Shown here: in pieces, positions 1 to 6,509 of the stretch
Layout of the letters: each line of letters opens with the position of its first letter
How positions within the stretch are numbered: position 1 is the first letter of the stretch
DNA from: Geoanaerobacter pelophilus
Lineage (GTDB): Bacteria > Desulfobacterota > Desulfuromonadia > Geobacterales > DSM-12255
Direction: 5' to 3'
Length of the DNA stretch: 64,000 nt
Assembly: GCF_018476885.1 (NCBI RefSeq)
Contig: NZ_JAHCVJ010000001.1
Location: 868,001 to 932,000, forward strand
Position numbers and translations under genes: made by a program
Notes under the pieces: model-generated
What the model was told of the DNA's origin: nothing
The model's database searches: none
What the model saw: the letters and a program-made list of their open reading frames with translations, nothing else

Positions 1-1
1 C

Positions 2-37
2 CTGCAGCGGATCGTCTACCAGAATGTAGAAGGATGA
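2..37 (+). CDS. possible 3' end of an upstream gene (partial)
   Basis: Eleven codons are open from the window edge to a TGA at 35-37 (reading LQRIVYQNVEG). The stop lies 26 bases before the next start codon, a spacing usual for genes of one operon. The piece is too short to name a product, and it could be chance. Confidence 0.3.
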   Translation: MQRIVYQNVEG

Positions 38-63
38 TTATTCCGCCTGGAGAATGTTTATAA

Positions 64-858
64 ATGCTGATATCCATCTCTTCCGGAACCCTGTTCACCT
101 TCCCCATCAAGCGAATTTTCGAAATCGCGGCCGAAATCGGTTTTGATGGCGTGGAGTTGATCATCAACCAGGATTTCCAGAGAGTAAACAGCAGAAAAGT
201 GGTCTGTGAACTAGCGGCAATTCTGCCGATTCACTCGATACATGCCCCATTCATGCCTCTGGACGGTTGGGGAGGGCCGGTGGATGCCCTGAAACTTTGC
301 GTGGAGATTGCCGCCGACTGCGGAGTACCGCTGGTTAATTTTCATCCAGCCTCATGGATGGGGCTTGAAGCCGGTTTCTGGCGCTGGATGTACCGGGTCA
401 GGGACTACCAGAAGGAGGTGGGAAAGGAGAATGTCACCGTAACTATTGAGAACATGCCCTGGGTTGGCCGGTTCAAGATGAACCCATACATCCTCTCTGA
501 TACCGGGGCAATGATCGAATTCATCCAGGAACGAAATCTGGACCTAACCTTCGACTGTACGCACATGGGTTCAGGCAAGACCAATTTCATCAACGACTTT
601 TACCAGTGCTACAATACCGGACGCATCAAGAATATTCACTTTTCCGACTACGGTCACGGCAAGGAACACCTTATCCCCGGGCACGGCATACTGCCGCTGA
701 CACGATTCCTCAACCACCTGCGCAACACTGAGTATGACTACACCTTGACCCTGGAACTCTCGCCCCATGAATTCCCGCAGGACGAGGAGATTATCATTGC
801 CAGCCTGCGGGAGATCCTGCTTTACCTGCGCTGTGAAACCGAGAAATTCGCCCCGTAA
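64..858 (+). CDS. sugar phosphate isomerase/epimerase-like TIM-barrel protein
   Basis: The 264-residue protein resembles the xylose isomerase-like/AP endonuclease family 2 TIM-barrel superfamily, whose members bind divalent metals and act on sugars or abasic DNA. Visible signatures are the N-terminal strand-helix with FDGVELI, the strand HSIHAPF, VNFHPAS, the acidic VTIENMP, LTFDCTH, IHFSDYGHGKEHLIPGHG and a late LTLELSP. The His, Glu and Asp residues at strand ends fit a metal site. The length is normal for the family. A GGAG lies upstream of the ATG at 64. The substrate cannot be told from sequence. It converges on the usp gene with only 44 bases between stops. Confidence 0.75.
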   Translation: MLISISSGTLFTFPIKRIFEIAAEIGFDGVELIINQDFQRVNSRKVVCELAAILPIHSIHAPFMPLDGWGGPVDALKLCVEIAADCGVPLVNFHPASWMGLEAGFWRWMYRVRDYQKEVGKENVTVTIENMPWVGRFKMNPYILSDTGAMIEFIQERNLDLTFDCTHMGSGKTNFINDFYQCYNTGRIKNIHFSDYGHGKEHLIPGHGILPLTRFLNHLRNTEYDYTLTLELSPHEFPQDEEIIIASLREILLYLRCETEKFAP

Positions 859-902
859 CGCACCTCTGACGTCACACTATCAAGTCCCTGGCAGAAAGGG
901 CT

Positions 903-1358
903 TCATCCCCGCACAACGTAGACCGAGCATTTGGCGTTCTGCACCACCCTGTTGGAGACGCTCCCCAGAACCTTTCTCTTGATAAACCCCTTGCCGGAAC
1001 TCCCGATCACGATGACATCCACCTTCTCACGGTCGGCCAGAGTCAGAAGTTCATCGGCCGGATCGCCATAAGCCACCCTGATATCCAGAGGGGTTGCAGA
1101 TTCTTCCGCATTTTTCTGAATGACATAAAAGATCCGCTTGCGGAGATCATCCCATTGATCGGTCTGAGTTACCGGCGGTGCAGGGACAAAATCAGTGAAA
1201 GTGCTGCGCGGAGCGTTCGGCAACACCAAAAGCGCAATTATCGTGCTCTTATATGGCCCCTGATTTGAGGCTGCCATTCTGACAGCCTCTTCGGCGGCTT
1301 TGTCTGATATCGGCGAGCCATCAATGGCCACCAGAATTTTTTTGGGCAAGTTAAGCAT
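903..1358 (-). CDS. universal stress protein, UspA family
   Basis: A single 151-residue Usp domain, the usual size. The N-terminal strand KILVAIDGSPISDKA and the C-terminal nucleotide loop GSSGKGFIKRKVLGSVS match the ATP-binding G-2X-G-9X-G(S/T) pattern, so it is probably an ATP-binding type. The ATG at 1358 is preferred over a TTG three bases upstream because TAGGAGA sits six bases before it. It is divergent from the IclR regulator across about 290 bases holding two promoters and an inverted repeat, so shared control is possible. A cytoplasmic stress or starvation role is known for the family; a specific role here is not visible. Confidence 0.9.
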   Translation of the reverse strand: MLNLPKKILVAIDGSPISDKAAEEAVRMAASNQGPYKSTIIALLVLPNAPRSTFTDFVPAPPVTQTDQWDDLRKRIFYVIQKNAEESATPLDIRVAYGDPADELLTLADREKVDVIVIGSSGKGFIKRKVLGSVSNRVVQNAKCSVYVVRG

Positions 1359-1429
1359 CAAAATCTCCTATCAAACGAGGCGTCCACTGATCTGCAGCCT
1401 TGGATGAATAAAAAGTCGGGTATTTGCAC

Positions 1430-1458
1430 TTGACAATTATAAAACATTATTCTACATT
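1430..1458 (+). promoter_or_regulatory. candidate sigma-70 promoter, distal, rightward
   Basis: TTGACA at 1430-1435 and TACATT at 1453-1458 are separated by 17 bases. The -10 lies on the left arm of the inverted repeat 1445-1487. It would give the IclR gene a leader of about 185 bases. It is weaker than the proximal promoter. Confidence 0.4.
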
Positions 1459-1487
1459 TTCAAACAACATTTACCATTAGAATAATG
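1445..1487. repeat. perfect 10-bp inverted repeat, candidate operator
   Basis: CATTATTCTA (1445-1454) is exactly repeated in inverse as TAGAATAATG (1478-1487), with 23 bases between the arms. The left arm covers the -10 of the distal promoter. The position between a regulator gene and a divergent stress gene suggests a protein-binding site, perhaps for the IclR protein itself, but this is inference. Confidence 0.45.
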
Positions 1488-1587
1488 AGTAGTTCCGAAC
1501 AACAGTCGGCTGATTATTATACCAGCAATCAGGGGAACATGTAGTCAAGTAAAACAATCCGCAGAACTCTTGGCACCTGTTTTTGTC

Positions 1588-1616
1588 TTGACATCTAACT
1601 AGCTTCCGCCTATAAA
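1588..1616 (+). promoter_or_regulatory. strong candidate sigma-70 promoter of the IclR gene
   Basis: A consensus TTGACA (1588-1593), a 17-base spacer and TATAAA (1611-1616). Transcription would begin near 1623, leaving about 28 bases before the ATG at 1651. This also argues against the upstream TTG at 1627 as the start codon. Confidence 0.7.
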
Positions 1617-1650
1617 TCAAAGGTTTTTGAATCCGTACACAGGTGAAAAT

Positions 1651-2433
1651 ATGGCTAAAAAAGAAAAATCCGAATATATCATCCAGGCAGTTGATCATGC
1701 GCTCGACCTGCTTGAGCAGTTTCACGACGACGTTGACGAACTTGGGGTAACTGAGCTCAGCAAGCGGCTCAAACTCCATAAGAACAACGTGTTCCGGCTG
1801 CTGGCGACGCTTGAGTCAAGAAACTATATTGAGCAGAACAGGGTCACAGAGAACTATCGTCTCGGCTTGAAGACCCTGGAGCTGGGGCAAACTTTCATTA
1901 AGCAGATGGGACTGCTCCGCCAATCCAGGCCGGTCCTTGAGGCTCTGGTCAAAGAGTGCAATGAGACTACCTACGTTGCAATCCTGAAAGACTTCCACAT
2001 CGTGTACCTCGATACCGTGGAAACCGATCTGACCGTACGGGTCGTGCCGCGGGTCGGATCACGCCTCCCTGCTTACTGCACCGCCGCAGGCAAGGTGCAG
2101 CTGGCATATATGACCGACGAGGAACTTGACAACTATCTGCCGGGAAAAGAGCTTAAACGCTATACCCCTAATACCATTGTCGACAAGGATGAATTCAGGA
2201 AGCTCCTTGCCAAGGTTGCCGAGCAGGGGTATGCGGTTGACAACGAAGAGCTCGATGCCGGTGTTCGCTGCGTTGGCGCCCCGATCCGCGATTATACCCG
2301 TCGCATAATCGGTGCAGTCAGCATCTCAGGACCTTCCATGCGCTTCACTGATGAAAGAATCGAGAAAGAGCTTATCCCTCTGGTCAAAAAAGCCGGTGAA
2401 GAGATCTCCACAAAACTCGGCTACCACAAATAG
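1651..2433 (+). CDS. IclR family transcriptional regulator
   Basis: A 260-residue regulator with an N-terminal winged helix-turn-helix (LGVTELSKRLKLHKNNVFRLL, roughly residues 35-70) and a C-terminal IclR effector domain. The latter shows SRLPAYCTAAGK, the GYAVDNEELDAGVRCVGAPI stretch and GAVSISGPSMRF. The start is set at ATG 1651 because AGGTGA stands four bases before it and a strong promoter ends at 1616; an in-frame TTG at 1627 would leave almost no leader. IclR proteins bind small metabolites and often act on neighbouring genes. The divergent usp gene, or the nearby sfrBA pair, are possible targets, but the effector is unknown. Confidence 0.9.
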   Translation: MAKKEKSEYIIQAVDHALDLLEQFHDDVDELGVTELSKRLKLHKNNVFRLLATLESRNYIEQNRVTENYRLGLKTLELGQTFIKQMGLLRQSRPVLEALVKECNETTYVAILKDFHIVYLDTVETDLTVRVVPRVGSRLPAYCTAAGKVQLAYMTDEELDNYLPGKELKRYTPNTIVDKDEFRKLLAKVAEQGYAVDNEELDAGVRCVGAPIRDYTRRIIGAVSISGPSMRFTDERIEKELIPLVKKAGEEISTKLGYHK

Positions 2434-2440
2434 TAATAAC

Positions 2441-2474
2441 CAGGGGTTTTTTGCCTGACGGTAAAAAACCCCTG
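2441..2474. repeat. 15-bp hairpin between convergent genes
   Basis: CAGGGGTTTTTTGCC (2441-2455) pairs with GGTAAAAAACCCCTG (2460-2474) with one G-T wobble and a TGAC loop. It lies between the stops of the IclR gene and coaE. The T and A tracts are inside the stem, not after it, so it is not a standard intrinsic terminator, although it may define both 3' ends. Confidence 0.6.
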
Positions 2475-2483
2475 AACCAACCC

Positions 2484-3095
2484 CTAATTCCCTGTCCCTG
2501 CTGCAACTACCTCGCGTTGCCACACCTCCCTGACTTGACGCTCTGTTTCCTCCCATGGGCCGCTGTTGTTGATGACAATCTTGCCGTATTTTCTTTTTTC
2601 TTCCATCGGCAACTGGCTGGCAATGCGCTGCTGCGCAGCCTCACGAGAAAGATGGTCCCGCTGCATCAACCTTTCAAGTTGGCTTGTACTGTCCAGATAT
2701 ACCACCCAGACCTCGTCCACTCGATCAACAGCCCCGGCCTCAACAAGAAGTGGCGCCATATAGACAGCCACTCCGTCCCCGGCATTGCGTAAAGCGGACA
2801 ACCGCTCTTCGGCCAGGTCTTTTATGGCAGGATGGACGACCGCTTCCAAACGCTTTCTCGCCCCACTATCACTGAAGACGATCCTGCCGAGCCGCTCACG
2901 ATCAATATAACCGTCAGCATGCACGATTTCCGAGCCGAACAATTCAACGATTGCCAGGTACGCGGGGGTGCCGGGCATAACGGCATCCCGCGCCAACTGA
3001 TCAGCATCGACCACAGAGGCCCCCAGCTGTTCAAGCAATCGAGCCACGCTACTCTTCCCCGAGGCAATGCCACCTGTCAGACCAATGATCCGCAT
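2484..3095 (-). CDS. coaE: dephospho-CoA kinase
   Basis: The protein phosphorylates dephospho-CoA to CoA, the last step of coenzyme A synthesis. The N-terminus carries the Walker A loop in MRIIGLTGGIASGKSS, followed by VVDADQLARDAV. The lid region MQRDHLSREAAQQRIASQ and the KIVINNSG ending are typical of CoaE. The ATG at 3095 is chosen over the longer reading from 3176 because it begins exactly at the P-loop strand and has GGAGG four bases upstream. This gives 203 residues, normal for the family. It is divergent from the OsmC-like gene. Confidence 0.95.
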   Translation of the reverse strand: MRIIGLTGGIASGKSSVARLLEQLGASVVDADQLARDAVMPGTPAYLAIVELFGSEIVHADGYIDRERLGRIVFSDSGARKRLEAVVHPAIKDLAEERLSALRNAGDGVAVYMAPLLVEAGAVDRVDEVWVVYLDSTSQLERLMQRDHLSREAAQQRIASQLPMEEKRKYGKIVINNSGPWEETERQVREVWQREVVAAGTGN

Positions 3096-3206
3096 ACACC
3101 CTCCGCAGAAATATTTCCACACCCAATGATCGGTGTCAACCTGGACGGTTGAACTGCCAGAAAAACCTGTCATCATTAACTTAAGAAGCGTCAGAGAGGA
3201 GATCCG

Positions 3207-3611
3207 ATGGAAATGCTTATAAGACTTGGCACCGGAATGAAAGTAACCGCAGAGTTTGACAATTTCAGCATTGTAACCGACCAGCCGCCATCGTCCGGTG
3301 GGGACGGGTCAGCACCCACTCCTTTCCAGCTGTTTCTGGCCTCGCTCGGCACGTGTGCCGGGGTCTACATTGCCTCATTCTGCCAACAACGGGGGATCAG
3401 TAGCGAGCGGATAACGATTCATCAGAAAATGGAGCACACGGAAGGCGAAGACGGCAAGAAGAGGCTGGCCAGAGTTTCCCTGGAAATTCGGGTGCCAGAG
3501 GATTTCCCGCAAAAATATCACAATGCCTTGATAAAAACCGCTGAACTTTGTGCCGTCAAGAAAGCGGTCATGGACCCGCCGGAGTTCTCAATCTCAACGG
3601 TTGTTGCCTAG
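3207..3611 (+). CDS. OsmC-like (OsmC/Ohr superfamily) protein
   Basis: A 134-residue protein with the OsmC fold signatures TPFQLFLASLGTCAGVYIASFC and, near the C-terminus, KTAELCAVKKAV. The two conserved cysteines, about residues 50 and 118, match the peroxidatic and resolving pair of the superfamily, so thiol-dependent hydroperoxide reduction is possible. The helix cysteine sits in CAVKKA rather than the CPVH of classical OsmC, which places it in the broader YhfA/OsmC-like branch. AGAGGAG lies six bases before the ATG. The substrate is not known. Confidence 0.85.
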   Translation: MEMLIRLGTGMKVTAEFDNFSIVTDQPPSSGGDGSAPTPFQLFLASLGTCAGVYIASFCQQRGISSERITIHQKMEHTEGEDGKKRLARVSLEIRVPEDFPQKYHNALIKTAELCAVKKAVMDPPEFSISTVVA

Positions 3612-3626
3612 TTCCGCAACCAATAA

Positions 3627-5276
3627 TCAAGAAGAGGAAGCAAGCACAAGCTCTTCGCCGACAACCATGAATGTGCCGCCGAACTGGTCGTCTTCCACAA
3701 GAAAATGATGCTCGCCGATCTTGACCGACACCCCGTAGAAGATGTCCCGCTCGACCTCTACGCAGGCATCGGGATCAGGGGTCAACTGCTTCTGCAACCG
3801 TTTCTTTTGCCCGAACAGTTCCGCAAGGTTCGATTGCAGCTCCTGATAGCCATGTTCTAACTGTTGGCTTCGATCCGCGGTAAACCGCTCCGGGTGTTCC
3901 CGGCAGTAAACACGATCCTTTTCTATCTCTTCCAGTTCTTTTTCCTTGGCTTCAATGAGCTGCTGCGTCTCTTTGAGACGTTCGCTTACCATCGGCTCGA
4001 CTCCGACCTCAATCCTAGTCTGAACGCTTGCCCGGGAACCGACAATAATCGCTTTGATCTTCTTACCAGCCCGGCAGCTACCACCGATCAGGTGCCCCTT
4101 TTTCGAGCCATCTTCGCCGATCTGAATCTGACCCGATGCCGTAAGCTCGCTCTTCATGGCCAGTTCCTTGATCTCTATGTCCGCCGCTGACTCAATAATC
4201 GCATTCTCGACAAACAAAGCTGCGACATTCCCTTGGGCCTTGATCACTGCATGCTCAGACGGGTGCTCCGGGTGTGCCGCTTCCAGCCCATGACCGATAA
4301 CACCACCCATGACAGTAACATTTCCCTCGCAAATGATGGTTGCTGCTTCCACAACCCCCTTGACGCTCACATCACCGGCAACTCTAAGCTCCATACCCTC
4401 TTTGACATCACCTTCAACCTCTACGGAACCGTCAAAATGCAGGTTTCCGGTAGAGAGATCAACATTCTTGACCTTTATGACCGGTTCTATCGTTACCCCA
4501 TCGGGCACCAGCACTGGCATCCCGCCAATTTCGGCAAGCAGCAGGTCTGGGTCTGCCGGGTCAAAACAGACCCCGGAAAGATTGTCGGCAAATAACAGAT
4601 CGACACCATCTTCAGCCGCCAAAGGTTCCCCGGTCACATCCTCACCGGGCACCCCCAGCGTCGGTGGAATCCTTCGCATGACCGGCGTGCCTGCCTTTAC
4701 GCTGATGATGTCACTGATGTTGCGATAATCCACAACCTCTGTGTCAGATTCTTCGGGCACATGCTCGGCAACTTCCGGCAACAGGCTCAGCAATTGAGCA
4801 TTTTCCCCGTTTACCGGCGGACGCCCCTCGGCTATTACCAGATTCTCCGTCTCGCGCCCTGACATAAGGGCAGTATCGATCCGTTCAGGTAAGATGCCAC
4901 TGACGATATGCATAGAATTGAGGGTTTCGAGGATCTTTTCGCGGGCTACCGGGATGCCGCCGTATGCCGGGGAAAGATTCAGCATCGCGGACATGCGGTC
5001 AGGGGCGAGAGAGACCGTAAAGCAGCCGTCACGTCGTTCCCCGATATCAAGAGTAAAGGCCTCGGTCGCTTCGTTGTAACGCTTTTTAAGATCGCCGGAG
5101 GCGTGTTCAAAGATGAAAAAGCCGGTTGCCGCCCGCTGGGCATCAAGCGCATGCTTCAGCCAGGCGAAATCAACCGGCACCACTGGTCCGTCAGGCTGAT
5201 AGTCAACCTGCAGCCGATTATTGTCTTCGCTGAGATGAAACTTCAACCCGCGGCCTTGCAGATTCTCCTCATCCAT
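3627..5276 (-). CDS. FapA/DUF342 family protein with beta-helix domain
   Basis: A 549-residue protein of the DUF342 (FapA, flagellar assembly protein A) family. The N-terminal half (about 1-260) holds a DUF342 head with APDRMSAMLNLSPAYGGIPV and a region with GTPVMRRIPPTLGVPGEDVTG. The middle is a polymer-forming right-handed beta-helix (GNLHFDGSVEVEGDVKEGM, then repeated IKAQGNV-type turns). A coiled coil of about 45 residues rich in E and K follows (ERLKETQQLIEAKEKELEE). ATG 5276 is chosen because GGGAGAG is eight bases upstream. It lies 91 bases downstream of the aminopeptidase gene in the same direction. No flagellar genes are near, so its role is open. Confidence 0.85.
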   Translation of the reverse strand: MDEENLQGRGLKFHLSEDNNRLQVDYQPDGPVVPVDFAWLKHALDAQRAATGFFIFEHASGDLKKRYNEATEAFTLDIGERRDGCFTVSLAPDRMSAMLNLSPAYGGIPVAREKILETLNSMHIVSGILPERIDTALMSGRETENLVIAEGRPPVNGENAQLLSLLPEVAEHVPEESDTEVVDYRNISDIISVKAGTPVMRRIPPTLGVPGEDVTGEPLAAEDGVDLLFADNLSGVCFDPADPDLLLAEIGGMPVLVPDGVTIEPVIKVKNVDLSTGNLHFDGSVEVEGDVKEGMELRVAGDVSVKGVVEAATIICEGNVTVMGGVIGHGLEAAHPEHPSEHAVIKAQGNVAALFVENAIIESAADIEIKELAMKSELTASGQIQIGEDGSKKGHLIGGSCRAGKKIKAIIVGSRASVQTRIEVGVEPMVSERLKETQQLIEAKEKELEEIEKDRVYCREHPERFTADRSQQLEHGYQELQSNLAELFGQKKRLQKQLTPDPDACVEVERDIFYGVSVKIGEHHFLVEDDQFGGTFMVVGEELVLASSS

Positions 5277-5367
5277 AGCCGACACTCTCCCTGTCTTTTT
5301 GTGCTAAGGGATTCAGCAGTCCTATGTATCCTGTATCGGTCGATAAGCAGCCGTCTTTAGCGGATTT

Positions 5368-6507
5368 TCATCCAACCAGCAGGCCTCCGTCCTTTAATAA
5401 TGGGACCTCCCTGCCGTCAGCGAACAGTGCCGTCAGAGTCGGTCGAAAAAAGATGTAGTCTTCATGGTATGGCACCTGGACATTACCCCCAAAACCGGAG
5501 TTGTCTCCCAGGGCGATATGAATGGTACCGAGGATCTTTTCGGCCTCCAGAATATTATCCGGCCGAGTTGCCCGGTCATTGGTTCCGATACCAAGTTCGG
5601 CAATATTCCTGGTGAGCGGATTGGCGGCAAAGGTATCGGCTAAGAAGCCGGCAAGGAGGTCGTCTCCTTCGACACTTACCGCAATGCCGCCTTCAACCGT
5701 CACCCTCACCGGAGCATCAAGTTTTCGCGAAGGGGCATATTCCAGCACCATGACCCCGCTGCTCGTCCCCTCGACCGGGGCAAGATATACCTCTCCCGCA
5801 GGTAGATTGCCGAAACTCCCCGGTGCAGAAAGCATTCCGTCATCGCCGGCAGCATTTCTGCCGCTGCAGCCAAAAGTCATCCGTGTCCCGTTCGGAGTGG
5901 AAAGCCTGATTTCCACAGCCCCTTGAAGGGCAGCAGCAAGAAGCTCAGTGCGAAGCTTCAGGCGGTCCCAATCGACCTGCATCGATCCGAAAAACATATC
6001 AGGGTCAAAATGCGGCAGGCTGGCAAAGCGGCACCCGGCAGCATTTGCCAGAGCCCGGAACCTGGTGTGACTCGTGGAGTTATTGGCAAGGGCCACTACA
6101 ATATCAGCCACGTCATTCCTGCCGGCAACCACGATAGCCGTTGCCGCTTCCAGCTCAGCGTGCCCGGCGGTCTTAGAGATTAAAGGCTCCAGAAGGCCCT
6201 TTTCCTTAAGCCGATCCATATTTCGATCGCCAAACACAGCCAGCCACAGCGCCGCCGGTGGTTCCACCCCGGAACCGGACGTGGCCGGAAAGCCGACAAA
6301 TGTGGCATTGCCGTATTTGTCTGAGGCAAAGTCTGCAGCCCTCCCTGCTACTTCAAAAAGCTTCCTGCGGCGCTCTGTTTCCACGGGCCCCGGCATCTCA
6401 TCATCGCGGATCAGATCACTAAAGACAACAATCCGCTCTCCACGCTTAACTCCCATATTAACCTCAAACAGCGAGGCAAACGCATCGTTAAAACTGCCAT
6501 ACTGCAT
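5368..6507 (-). CDS. M29-type (thermophilic) aminopeptidase-like protein
   Basis: The 379-residue protein resembles peptidase family M29 (AmpS/PepS metallo-aminopeptidases). Signatures are an early segment with GVKRGERIVVFSD, LSTPNGTRMTFGCSGR, the NLPAGEVYLAPVEGTSSG loop that carries a metal-ligand Glu in the family, and the C-terminal EAEKILGTIHIALGDNSGFGG with YHEDYIF. The conserved Glu, His and Asp ligands of the C-terminal metal site are present, so activity is plausible. GGGAGG is seven bases before the ATG. The start is two bases past the stop of the histidine kinase (TGA-AC-ATG), which indicates translational coupling. Confidence 0.8.
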   Translation of the reverse strand: MQYGSFNDAFASLFEVNMGVKRGERIVVFSDLIRDDEMPGPVETERRRKLFEVAGRAADFASDKYGNATFVGFPATSGSGVEPPAALWLAVFGDRNMDRLKEKGLLEPLISKTAGHAELEAATAIVVAGRNDVADIVVALANNSTSHTRFRALANAAGCRFASLPHFDPDMFFGSMQVDWDRLKLRTELLAAALQGAVEIRLSTPNGTRMTFGCSGRNAAGDDGMLSAPGSFGNLPAGEVYLAPVEGTSSGVMVLEYAPSRKLDAPVRVTVEGGIAVSVEGDDLLAGFLADTFAANPLTRNIAELGIGTNDRATRPDNILEAEKILGTIHIALGDNSGFGGNVQVPYHEDYIFFRPTLTALFADGREVPLLKDGGLLVG

Positions 6508-6509
6508 GT

